Source: Vibrio parahaemolyticus
GTDB taxonomy: Bacteria; Pseudomonadota; Gammaproteobacteria; Enterobacterales; Vibrionaceae
Direction: 5' to 3'
NCBI RefSeq assembly: GCF_900460535.1
Contig: NZ_UHIL01000001.1
Coordinates: forward strand, 682,001 to 746,000
Length of the DNA stretch: 64,000 bases
Under the pieces are notes generated by a model. It did not search any database. It saw only the letters and a list, made by a program, of their open reading frames with translations, and was not told the origin of the DNA. Shown piece by piece: positions 10,672 through 18,629 of the stretch. Numbering within the stretch: the first letter of the stretch is position 1; each line of letters starts with the position of its first letter. The translations under genes and the position numbers were made by a program.

Positions 10672-12417
10672 ATGGATCAGTTACTTAATTGGCTTTGGAA
10701 TGGGCAGGAGAGTTATGGATATATTGTCCTGCTATCGATAGTCAGTGCGATTGCGATAGCACTTATCTACTTTCGTTTCCAAAACGCACTTAAGCAGCTT
10801 ATTACTGATTCGCCTTATCCAGTGCTGGTGCTAGATGCCAGCCATGGACAAATCCTACTTTCGAATCAAGCAGCGATGCAGTTGCTTGGCATTCGCTCAC
10901 TGGGTACAGGCTTTTTGTACCCAGCTTTGTTTGAGCTTCACAAACTTTCTTCGTTGCTAGATAGTTTTTCCAGTCGCTATTTCCGTCACCAAGTCTTTGA
11001 TTGGCGTTTATCTGAAAACGAATCTATTAAGGTTGAATTGTCCGGCCGAAAGAGTTTGCTACGTGGTCATCGTGTTTGGATCATGTACGCGCAACCTTAT
11101 CAAGTCACTTTACAAGAGCAGCAGCAAGAGTTGGCGCAGTTAGAGATGGCTCGCTCAGCGCTAGATTCGCTGTCCGAGTTGATCTGCTTGCAAGATTGCC
11201 AAGGTAACTTATTGACGACGAATCGTGCCTTTGACCAGTTTTGGGAGGGGCGACGAGAAGAAGCCATCACTGCAACGGCGAGCCGAGTCGCTACCCGTAA
11301 AAGTGAACGAAAATGGACGACGGACACGCAAGGTCGCAGCTGCTTGCTTGAAGTGAATTTAAGCTCATTAGTATCGCCAAGTGGTGAGCTACTCGGAACG
11401 TTGTCTATTAGTCACGATGTGACGGAGTGGCATAAGATTCAGCAAAACTTACGTGATGAAATGGAACGTCGTAAAGACACTGAAGTCGCCTTGGCTCAAC
11501 GTGACACCATTCTTCAAACAATCTTAGATGCAAGCCCTGACTCTATCGGTATTTTTAATGAGAATATGGTGTACCAAGCGTGCAATAAGCCATTTGTAAA
11601 CGCTTTAGGTATATCTGAAGTTTCTGATTTGATTGGTAAGCGTCTTCAAGATGTCATTCCCGTTGAAATGTACACGCGGTTGGAAACGAGCGACCTACAT
11701 GCTCTACGACAAGCGGAACCGGTAAGGTATATCGATAAGGTCGTGAGTAGTGATGGCCATATTACGTGGTTTGATGTGGTGAAATCGCCGTTTAAAGACA
11801 AGGCATCGGGTACGAATGGCGTTCTTATCATGGCGCGTGATATTTCAGAGCGTTATCTCGCCGAGCAAAAACTTGAACAAGCGAACCTTGAACTTGAGAA
11901 ATTGAGTTTTATGGACAGCTTGACGCAAGTGGCGAATAGACGCCGATTTGATGAACGTCTTCATGTACTTTGGTATCACCACATTCGTGAAAAATTGCCT
12001 TTGACTATCATGTTGTGCGACATCGACTTCTTTAAAGATTACAACGACTGTTACGGACACCAACAAGGCGACGAGGCGTTGATTCGTGTCGCGGCGGTCT
12101 TCAAGCAAGTGGTCAACCGTTCTTCAGACTGCGTGGCTCGATACGGTGGTGAAGAATTTGGTTTTATCTTACCAAACACGACAACAGAAGGCGCAGAGCA
12201 AGTCGCTCAACGCATTCATCAACAAATTAGACAGCTTGATATGGAGCACGGTAGTTCGGAAGCTTCAGAGCACCTCAGTGTGAGTATCGGCTTTGTTTCT
12301 TACGTTCCTCAGCATGGTGATGAACCTGAAATGGGCATCGCTATGGCCGACAGTGCGCTATACCAGGCCAAAGCTGATGGCCGTAATCGCACCTGCATCC
12401 ACCCTAGCTCCTTCTAG
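10672..12417 (+). CDS. Membrane-anchored PAS-domain diguanylate cyclase
   Basis: 581 aa. There is one N-terminal membrane segment (about residues 17-36), then PAS-like sensor segments (about 38-130, 155-250 and 275-390), then a GGDEF domain from about residue 410. The active-site signature is GGEEF at 492-496. An intact I-site, RSSD at 483-486, lies five residues before it, so product inhibition by cyclic-di-GMP is expected. The domain makes c-di-GMP from two GTP. The signal sensed is unknown. No EAL domain is present. The gene follows yhcC closely and precedes arcB, an order I recall from V. cholerae. Confidence 0.93.
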   Translation: MDQLLNWLWNGQESYGYIVLLSIVSAIAIALIYFRFQNALKQLITDSPYPVLVLDASHGQILLSNQAAMQLLGIRSLGTGFLYPALFELHKLSSLLDSFSSRYFRHQVFDWRLSENESIKVELSGRKSLLRGHRVWIMYAQPYQVTLQEQQQELAQLEMARSALDSLSELICLQDCQGNLLTTNRAFDQFWEGRREEAITATASRVATRKSERKWTTDTQGRSCLLEVNLSSLVSPSGELLGTLSISHDVTEWHKIQQNLRDEMERRKDTEVALAQRDTILQTILDASPDSIGIFNENMVYQACNKPFVNALGISEVSDLIGKRLQDVIPVEMYTRLETSDLHALRQAEPVRYIDKVVSSDGHITWFDVVKSPFKDKASGTNGVLIMARDISERYLAEQKLEQANLELEKLSFMDSLTQVANRRRFDERLHVLWYHHIREKLPLTIMLCDIDFFKDYNDCYGHQQGDEALIRVAAVFKQVVNRSSDCVARYGGEEFGFILPNTTTEGAEQVAQRIHQQIRQLDMEHGSSEASEHLSVSIGFVSYVPQHGDEPEMGIAMADSALYQAKADGRNRTCIHPSSF

Positions 12418-12426
12418 CGCTTTGTG

Positions 12427-12456
12427 ACCGCTTGCTCTAAGTTGATAGCAAGCGGT
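12427..12456 (+). terminator. Hairpin after the diguanylate cyclase gene
   Basis: A perfect 10-bp stem (ACCGCTTGCT / AGCAAGCGGT) with a 10-base loop is followed by TTTAAAT. It lies 10 bases after the stop codon and is a plausible though weakly T-tailed terminator. Confidence 0.55.
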
Positions 12457-12643
12457 TTAAATCACCGTATTAAACACGTTAAACTGCTTATACCTTGTGT
12501 TCTCGTCTGTGATCTCATGGTTCTCGCCAGTTCATCAAGGTGAATGCCTCAAAATCAAACAGACCTAAATTGCGTTAGGCCTTGTACATCTGCCCGTTTT
12601 CAATATGTCGGGTTGATAGTTTGCTTGTGCCATGGAGTAGTGA

Positions 12644-14995
12644 ATGAAGCCCATGAAAAATCTCGCCCAGTACTATGTAGACTTACTGGTGAAACTAGGG
12701 ATTGTCCGTTTTTCAATTTTGTTAGCCCTAGCGCTGGTGGCACTTGCTGTCGTCGTACAAGTTGGTATCACTTTGGCTCTCAAAGGGCGCGTCGATGATA
12801 TCGACATCGTACGTTCCGTTTTCTTTGGTTTGTTAATCACGCCTTGGGCCGTTTACTTCCTATCTGTGGTGGTTGATCAGTTAGAAGAGTCTCGTCAACG
12901 ATTGACTAAGCTGGTTTCTAAATTGAAAGACATGCGTTCACGCGACCAAGAACTGAACTTCCAACTACAGCAGAATATCGAAAAGCTCAATCTAGAGATT
13001 GAAGAGCGGATTAAAGCGGAAGAAGCGCGTGAAGAGGCGATGCAGGATCTAGAGAATGAGGTTTTCCAGCGTGAGCGAACGCAATTAGAGTTAGCAGAGC
13101 GTACCGCTTTGTTACGTTCATTCATCGATGCGTCACCTGATTTGATTTATTACCGTAATGCCGATGGCGTCTTCTCTGGTTGTAACCGAGCGATGGAAGA
13201 GTTAACGGGCAAGAAAGAGCATCAACTTGTCGGTTTGAGCCCGTGGGATGTCTACAGTAAAGAAATTGCGCAACCAATCGTAGATACCGACCAAAAAGTC
13301 TTTAGCGACAACCAAGCGATCACTTACGAGCAATGGTTGGAATACCCTGATGGGCGAAAACACTATTTTGAATTGCGCAAAGTACCATTTTATAGCAAAG
13401 ACGGTCGCCACTTAGGATTGGTTGGTTTTGGGCGAGATATTACTGAGCGTAAGCGTCATGAAGAATCTCTAGAAAAAGCCAGCCGAGATAAAACGACGTT
13501 TATCTCCACAATTAGCCATGAACTTCGCACACCGTTAAACGGTATTGTTGGCCTGAGTCGAATGTTGCTTGATAGCCCGCTGACGGAAGAGCAGCGTAAG
13601 CACATGCAGACGATCAACGTGAGTGCGATTACGTTGGGGAATATCTTCAATGACATCATCGATATGGACAAATTCGACCGTCGCAAGCTTGAGCTGTTAC
13701 CTGCGCCATTGAACTTTGAAGACTTTGTCGCCGAGATAGAGAGTATTTCGGCGCTCATGGCGGAACAAAAAGGACTGCGTTTCGACTTAGAACGTTTGAG
13801 TGACCTACCAAAAGCGATCGAGGTGGATGCGACCCGTTTACGTCAGGTGATTTGGAACCTAGTCAGCAACGCGATGAAGTTCACCAAAGAAGGTGGCGTT
13901 GTGATGACAGTCAGCGCTGATGTCGAAGAAGACTTCGCGACTATCATTATGGAAGTCGAAGACACTGGCATCGGTATTCCTGAAGCTGAACTGGATAAGA
14001 TTTTTGCTATGTATTATCAAGTTAAGTCGGGCAAAGACAACTTGCATGCAGTAGGTACAGGTATTGGGTTAGCGGTTTCGAAACAGCTGATCAATATGAT
14101 GGATGGGGACATTACGGTCACAAGTGAAGAAGGCTTTGGTAGTACTTTTACTGTGTCGATTCACGTTCCTATTGTTGAACTCGAAGAGCCGGTAATCGAT
14201 GCGAAGCGCGACAATGTGCATCTCAACATCTTTATGGTTGAAGACATTGAACTTAACGTGACGGTGGCTAAGTCGCTGCTAGAAAGTTTGGGGCATTCCG
14301 TGACGGTCGCGATGACTGGGGAAGAAGCGTTAGTCAACTTTGTGCCGGATCAATACGACCTTGCGCTGTTGGACATTCAACTGCCAGACATGACAGGGTT
14401 TGATGTGGCGAAGTACTACCGTGAGCATTATGACCACTTGCCTCCGTTGGTGGCGTTAACGGCGAACGTGATGAAAGATCGTCGAGAGTACTTAGAAAAT
14501 GGAATGGATGACGCAATCAGTAAACCATTAGCTGTGCATGCTATTCAGTCAGTGATAGATAAGTTCTTTGTTGATCGAGTCGATAAACCCGCGGTGATTG
14601 TTAAGCCTGAAGTCAAGGAAGAAGCGGCGCCTTCTCCTGTGATTGAGACACATCTACTGGATCTAGATATGCTAGAGTCTTATGTGGATATTGTCGGCGT
14701 TAAACCCGTGTACGACAGCATCAAGATGTTTGAAGACATGATGCCAGATTACATTGAGGTATTAGACTCAAACATGACCGCAAAAGATCAGGATGGCATT
14801 GTTTCTGAAGCGCATAAAATCAAAGGTGCGGCGGGCTCTATTGGTCTTAAACGTATCCAAAGCGTTGCTCAAAAAGCGCAATCCCCGGATATGCCGGCAT
14901 GGTGGGAAAATATTTCTGACTGGGTCGAAGAGATAAAGAATGAATACCAAAACGATATTCAGGTACTCAAAAGTTGGTTAGATCAAAGGAAATAA
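12644..14995 (+). CDS. arcB: Aerobic respiration control hybrid sensor kinase ArcB
   Basis: 783 aa. It senses quinone redox state and phosphorylates ArcA. It has two membrane segments (about 22-45 and 58-77), a coiled coil, and a PAS domain. The kinase H-box has His292 (ISHELRTPLNG). The receiver has Asp577 (LLDIQLPDMTG). The phosphotransfer domain has His about 724 (AHKIKGAAGS). With the start at 12644 the numbering matches E. coli ArcB through H292, which supports this start. Cys180 (SGCNRAME), one of the two E. coli redox cysteines, is present. The position equivalent to Cys241 is Tyr (GRKHYFEL). The stop is one base before the next gene. Confidence 0.97.
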   Translation: MKPMKNLAQYYVDLLVKLGIVRFSILLALALVALAVVVQVGITLALKGRVDDIDIVRSVFFGLLITPWAVYFLSVVVDQLEESRQRLTKLVSKLKDMRSRDQELNFQLQQNIEKLNLEIEERIKAEEAREEAMQDLENEVFQRERTQLELAERTALLRSFIDASPDLIYYRNADGVFSGCNRAMEELTGKKEHQLVGLSPWDVYSKEIAQPIVDTDQKVFSDNQAITYEQWLEYPDGRKHYFELRKVPFYSKDGRHLGLVGFGRDITERKRHEESLEKASRDKTTFISTISHELRTPLNGIVGLSRMLLDSPLTEEQRKHMQTINVSAITLGNIFNDIIDMDKFDRRKLELLPAPLNFEDFVAEIESISALMAEQKGLRFDLERLSDLPKAIEVDATRLRQVIWNLVSNAMKFTKEGGVVMTVSADVEEDFATIIMEVEDTGIGIPEAELDKIFAMYYQVKSGKDNLHAVGTGIGLAVSKQLINMMDGDITVTSEEGFGSTFTVSIHVPIVELEEPVIDAKRDNVHLNIFMVEDIELNVTVAKSLLESLGHSVTVAMTGEEALVNFVPDQYDLALLDIQLPDMTGFDVAKYYREHYDHLPPLVALTANVMKDRREYLENGMDDAISKPLAVHAIQSVIDKFFVDRVDKPAVIVKPEVKEEAAPSPVIETHLLDLDMLESYVDIVGVKPVYDSIKMFEDMMPDYIEVLDSNMTAKDQDGIVSEAHKIKGAAGSIGLKRIQSVAQKAQSPDMPAWWENISDWVEEIKNEYQNDIQVLKSWLDQRK

Positions 14996-14996
14996 C

Positions 14997-15461
14997 ATGA
15001 AGAAACTTGCACCCGTAGCCTTACTTATTGCATCGCTCGTAGGTTGTAGTTCTGTTCCTCAAGTGAACTGGCAACAAGGCAGCCAAATTACGATGAATCA
15101 GGTGAATGTTGAACTAAAGAGCAATCTTTGGGTGAACTTAATGCCTGCGATTGAGGAAGAACCTGTGCAAGACGTTCAAGAGTTGAGTATTCAAGGTGCT
15201 TTGTATCTGGAAGGCGACAAACAGCTGCCTGCGAATTTGACTGCTGAGGCTCTGATTATAAAGCAGGGTACTACCGAGTGGATGATTGATGGTGGGGACT
15301 TGGAAACTCGCACTCACAGCGAAAATCAGTGGGAAGTGACGTTTACTTGGCAAGTTGAAGCCGATACAGATAAATCCGTCGATTTGGCGTTGCTGCTTGA
15401 TGATGCGGGTAAACAACGTTGGCTTGTTGAAAAGCACGTGAAGATAAACAAGGTTTATTAG
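14997..15461 (+). CDS. Small putative lipoprotein cotranscribed with arcB
   Basis: 154 aa, family not recognised. A signal peptide ends in a lipobox (LVGC, Cys17), followed by Ser, which predicts outer-membrane lipidation. The mature part is acidic and mostly beta-like, with no enzyme motif I can see. It starts one base after the arcB stop, so it is almost certainly expressed with arcB, and it converges on arcA. That placement hints at, but does not prove, a link to the Arc system or the envelope. Confidence 0.8.
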   Translation: MKKLAPVALLIASLVGCSSVPQVNWQQGSQITMNQVNVELKSNLWVNLMPAIEEEPVQDVQELSIQGALYLEGDKQLPANLTAEALIIKQGTTEWMIDGGDLETRTHSENQWEVTFTWQVEADTDKSVDLALLLDDAGKQRWLVEKHVKINKVY

Positions 15462-15475
15462 TTTCTTTCCCGCAT

Positions 15476-15508
15476 AGAAAAAGGGCTTGCTCCAATGAGC
15501 AAGCCCTT
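15476..15508. terminator. Bidirectional terminator between arcB-lipoprotein and arcA
   Basis: The 12-bp stem AAGGGCTTGCTC / GAGCAAGCCCTT with a CAAT loop is flanked by A on the left (T-run for arcA transcripts) and a weaker T stretch on the right. Confidence 0.85.
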
Positions 15509-15528
15509 CGTATTTCTAGCAGACTGAA

Positions 15529-16245
15529 TTAGTCTTCTAAGTCACCACAGAAGCGGTAGCCTTCACCGTGGATAGTCGCGATGATTTCTGGCGTACCAGA
15601 TACTGATTCGAAGTGTTTACGAATACGGCGAATCGTTACGTCGACAGTACGGTCATGTGGTTTAAGCTCACGTCCAGTCATCTTCTTAAGAAGATCTGCA
15701 CGTGTTTGGATCTTACCTGGGTTCTCACAGAAGTGCAGAAGTGCACGGAATTCAGAACGAGGCAGCTTGTAGCTATCGCCAGCTGGGCTCACTAGTGAGC
15801 GGCTGTTAATATCTAGCACCCAACCGTTGAATTCGTATTTTTCTACTGAGCGCTTTTCTTCTTGAACTGCGTTAGTGCTCATTGAGCGGCTTAGCAGGTT
15901 GCGCGCACGAATAGTCAATTCACGTGGGTTGAATGGTTTTGTGATGTAGTCATCAGCACCAATTTCAAGACCTAGGATCTTGTCTACTTCATTGTCGCGG
16001 CCTGTTAGGAACATCAGAGCGATGTTCGCTTGCTCACGTAGTTCACGTGCTAACAGTAAACCATTCTTGCCTGGAAGATTAATGTCCATAATGACCAAGT
16101 TGATAGAGTTGTCAGACAACACTTGGTGCATCTCTTCACCGTCACTGGCTTCAAAAACAGCGTATCCCTCTGCTTCAAAAATACTCTTAAGAGTGTTACG
16201 AGTTACTTGCTCATCTTCTACGATAAGAATCTGCGGGGTTTGCAT
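15529..16245 (-). CDS. arcA: Response regulator ArcA
   Basis: 238 aa, the same length as E. coli ArcA and nearly identical over long stretches. The receiver domain has phospho-acceptor Asp54 ([13 protein letters not shown]) and a conserved KPF lysine. The winged-helix OmpR-type DNA-binding domain ends in [12 protein letters not shown]. Under low oxygen it represses respiratory and TCA genes and activates fermentation genes. It is convergent with the arcB operon; in E. coli arcA and arcB are unlinked. Vibrio cholerae has the linked order as I recall it. Confidence 0.98.
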   Translation of the reverse strand: MQTPQILIVEDEQVTRNTLKSIFEAEGYAVFEASDGEEMHQVLSDNSINLVIMDINLPGKNGLLLARELREQANIALMFLTGRDNEVDKILGLEIGADDYITKPFNPRELTIRARNLLSRSMSTNAVQEEKRSVEKYEFNGWVLDINSRSLVSPAGDSYKLPRSEFRALLHFCENPGKIQTRADLLKKMTGRELKPHDRTVDVTIRRIRKHFESVSGTPEIIATIHGEGYRFCGDLED

Positions 16246-16605
16246 TGGCGGTACCTAAATTTGTGACAAAATTGTGCTAATAGAATAAATTCTAGGCAAA
16301 AATATAACATACAGGTAATGTGATTTTGATAATAAATCAAGTTGATCAAAAAAACACTTCTTTCAGCTATCCGCCTTCCTTGGAATTTTGCCAACTCACC
16401 AGTATCCAATGGCGACGTTTATTCTATAGGGCTTGTTTACCTTTCAGTTCCTTGCTTTGCAGGGCGTGAAACGTAAACACCCTAAGATATGGAGCGGATT
16501 TTATATTGTTAACAGCATGCTAACAATGCTCAAATGTTAATTCCATTCAGTTTGTTGATTTACATCAATTGATGAAATGTAACTGTTATTAATCGTTTAA
16601 GAGTT
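16246..16605. promoter_or_regulatory. arcA / DUF3293 divergent control region
   Basis: 360 bases. A perfect FNR-type site, TTGAT-TTAC-ATCAA, sits at 16555-16568. The inverted repeat ATTGTTA-N9-TAACAAT lies at 16505-16527. Further TGTTA half-sites of ArcA type are at 16535 and 16584. The region therefore looks built for redox control of arcA and/or the rightward gene. Which promoter each site serves cannot be read from sequence. Confidence 0.6.
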
Positions 16606-17013
16606 ATGATAGAAAAAAGTAATACGAACATAGATGTATCGTTATGGAATGCTTATTCAGAATCTTTTTTTCATTTTGAGGCTGAATGGCATACGTCAAA
16701 TTATGCGGTGATAACTGCTTGGAACCCCTACAGTAATTTGCGGTCAAAGAAAGAGAACTGCATAAGTAATCAAGAGTTAGAAAAACAACTTAAACACGCG
16801 AATTACGTGCTCGTTAACGTAGGTGATCGCAGTTTTGAATGGTGTGAAGAGAGTTTTGCGGCGGATATATCATTAGAAGAGGCTGTGCGATTGGCAAAAG
16901 TGTTTCAACAAAATGCCATTTACTATGTGATAGATGGTGATCTTTACTTAGTTGCGTGCGCGGCACCGAGCAAAAAACATTGGCTAGGAAAAATTAACGA
17001 CAGGCTCGTATAA
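16606..17013 (+). CDS. DUF3293 domain protein
   Basis: 135 aa, cytoplasmic, function unknown. The motif [11 protein letters not shown] near residues 36-46 is typical of the DUF3293 family, as is a C-terminal [10 protein letters not shown]. The ribosome site is weak (TAAGAG right before the ATG), so the start is the least certain part. It lies 53 bases before the RraA-like gene in the same direction and is probably cotranscribed. Its promoter region holds a consensus FNR box. Confidence 0.75.
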   Translation: MIEKSNTNIDVSLWNAYSESFFHFEAEWHTSNYAVITAWNPYSNLRSKKENCISNQELEKQLKHANYVLVNVGDRSFEWCEESFAADISLEEAVRLAKVFQQNAIYYVIDGDLYLVACAAPSKKHWLGKINDRLV

Positions 17014-17066
17014 CAGGATATCTCTCGTTGGGGTTGTGCCCGAGCGAGCAAATTCACGGAGGAAAT

Positions 17067-17549
17067 ATGAGAGACATAACACCAGATATTTGTGACCAAT
17101 TTGAAGACCAAGTGACGTTGCTAAATTTACCACTACAGAACTTTGGTCAACGTACCGCCTTTCATGGCGAAATTGTCACAGTGCGTTGCTATCACGATAA
17201 TTCTAAAGTACGTGAAGTTCTAGAACAGGATGGCACTGGCAAAGTCTTGATTGTTGATGGACACGGTTCCTGCCAAAAAGCGCTGCTTGGTGATCAGCTG
17301 GCGATACTCGGTATCGAAAATGGTTGGGAAGGTATCATCGTGTACGGAGCGGTGCGTGATGTGGCACAAATGTCGCAAATGGACATAGGAGTGCAAGCGC
17401 TGGGTACATGTCCGTTTAAAACGGAAAAGCGTGGTGTGGGTGAAGTCAACGTGACGTTAACGATGCTGAACCAAATTGTTCAACCAAAGCATCATGTTTA
17501 TGCCGATTGGAATGGGGTGTTGATTTCAAAAGAAGCACTCGATTTTTAG
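17067..17549 (+). CDS. RraA family protein (putative 4-hydroxy-4-methyl-2-oxoglutarate aldolase / RNase E regulator-like)
   Basis: 160 aa. The ATG at 17067 follows GGAGGAAAT, a strong ribosome site; an upstream in-frame start lacks one. The RraA fold signatures [19 protein letters not shown] and [11 protein letters not shown] are present. E. coli RraA binds RNase E, whereas many family members are metal-dependent aldolases. This copy is divergent (low identity to E. coli RraA), and Vibrio usually has another rraA near menA, so RNase E inhibition should not be assumed. It overlaps the next, convergent, gene by four bases. Confidence 0.85.
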   Translation: MRDITPDICDQFEDQVTLLNLPLQNFGQRTAFHGEIVTVRCYHDNSKVREVLEQDGTGKVLIVDGHGSCQKALLGDQLAILGIENGWEGIIVYGAVRDVAQMSQMDIGVQALGTCPFKTEKRGVGEVNVTLTMLNQIVQPKHHVYADWNGVLISKEALDF

Positions 17550-18016
17550 AATCGGAAACCTAAACCTACCTCAAAGCCTTGTTGCCAATCTTGGTAATCT
17601 AACGTCGCGTGAATGTCTAACTTATCGGTAATTTTCACGCGGCTAGAAAGTTCAGCAGCGAGGCTACTGTCTTCGGTTTGAATGCCGTTGCTATTCTCAG
17701 ATTTGTAAGATCTTACGGTACTTTTTACGGTGACACGATCATTTAAGTGGTAGCTGATCCCGCTGAGAAAGCCGCTTTGGTTTTGAGTCGGAGAGTTATT
17801 GACTCGCGCACCTACATAAAGGTCAACAGAATCAAAAAGTTCATAGGCGTAGCCACCATCAATATTCCATACATCAAAGCTGTCGGTTTGGTAACTTTCG
17901 CTTGAGATAAACAGTTTGTGAGGAGACGCGCTTGTTTTCCCTGGAAGGGGAGGGAGATCGTTAGCAAAAGAAACGCCAGACACTAAAAACAGTAACAGAA
18001 AAAGCCATTTTTTCAT
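17546..18016 (-). CDS. Small outer-membrane beta-barrel-like protein
   Basis: 156 aa. The ATG at 18016 has AAGGAG nine bases upstream; a GTG three codons earlier overlaps that site and is less likely. A cleavable signal peptide ([18 protein letters not shown]) is followed by alternating polar/hydrophobic strands. The C-terminus EVGLGFRF ends in the aromatic residue typical of BAM-assembled barrels. The function is unknown. The 3' end is convergent with the RraA-like gene. Confidence 0.8.
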   Translation of the reverse strand: MKKWLFLLLFLVSGVSFANDLPPLPGKTSASPHKLFISSESYQTDSFDVWNIDGGYAYELFDSVDLYVGARVNNSPTQNQSGFLSGISYHLNDRVTVKSTVRSYKSENSNGIQTEDSSLAAELSSRVKITDKLDIHATLDYQDWQQGFEVGLGFRF

Positions 18017-18442
18017 GTCCACCACTCCTTGTGTCTAACTTTTTTATTAGTATTTGCTAAAAGCTTCTCACTATTAAAGCATAGAATATGAAAGCCAACA
18101 CATCTATTTTCTAAATAATTCGATCCTAGGAACATTGATCACAGTTAAGTTGTTGTTAACTAGAAACAACACCGTCCAAATGTTTGATCTTGCGCTTTAT
18201 GAGAAAGATCCGCTTACCTATAGCTCCTAATCACCCTTCGTTTAATGGCATTAACTCCTGAAGTTAGAAAACAAGGATGTTTTTCTTAAAATCAAGCGTA
18301 AGTAATTACACTTATATATCAATGACATTACGCAGAATAAACCTCTGGAAGACTGGAAAATAAACAATTTTTTGTTGACTCTGAATAGGAAACTCGGTAA
18401 ACGTAGATATAAGCAAACACGATTAACGTTGAATATTTATTT
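18017..18442. other. Long intergenic upstream of the thr leader
   Basis: About 425 AT-rich bases lie between the outer-membrane protein start and the threonine leader peptide. They must contain the thr operon promoter and that of the leftward gene. No other open frame with a ribosome site was seen, and I could not assign operators. Confidence 0.4.
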
Positions 18443-18520
18443 ATGCCATCTAACAGCCTAGTAGTAATGACCACGACCATTATTATTACCGACACGACAA
18501 ATGTTGGGGCAGGCTGCTGA
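18443..18520 (+). CDS. thrL: thr operon leader peptide
   Basis: A 25-codon ORF rich in the regulatory amino acids: six Thr and three Ile, with the core MTTTIIITDTTN and the ending NVGAGC, similar in style to the E. coli leader ending NGAG. It sits just before a strong terminator and thrA. A shorter start at 18467 would give 17 residues; neither ATG has a strong ribosome site, so the start is uncertain. Stalling at Thr/Ile codons when charged tRNA is scarce would favour readthrough into thrABC. Confidence 0.85.
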   Translation: MPSNSLVVMTTTIIITDTTNVGAGC

Positions 18521-18534
18521 GCGAAAGAAATTCA

Positions 18535-18574
18535 CAAAAAAGGCCTGTATCCAACAAGATACAGGCCTTTTTTT
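18535..18574 (+). terminator. thr operon attenuator
   Basis: The stem AGGCCTGTATC / GATACAGGCCT with a CAACAA loop is followed by seven T, 55 bases before thrA. Competing pairings are visible: CAGCCT (18453-18458) with AGGCTG (18511-18516), and CAGGC (18510-18514) with GCCTG (18543-18547) of the terminator's left arm. The latter is an antiterminator candidate. Confidence 0.9.
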
Positions 18575-18629
18575 ATGCGTTTTTAGACAGAATTTAGACA
18601 AAAATTAAGAAAATACATCGGAGGAAGGG

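Noticed and set aside
17067..17549. Calling this gene rraA as the RNase E inhibitor
   Set aside because: Divergent sequence, and Vibrio normally has another RraA; only the family call is supported.
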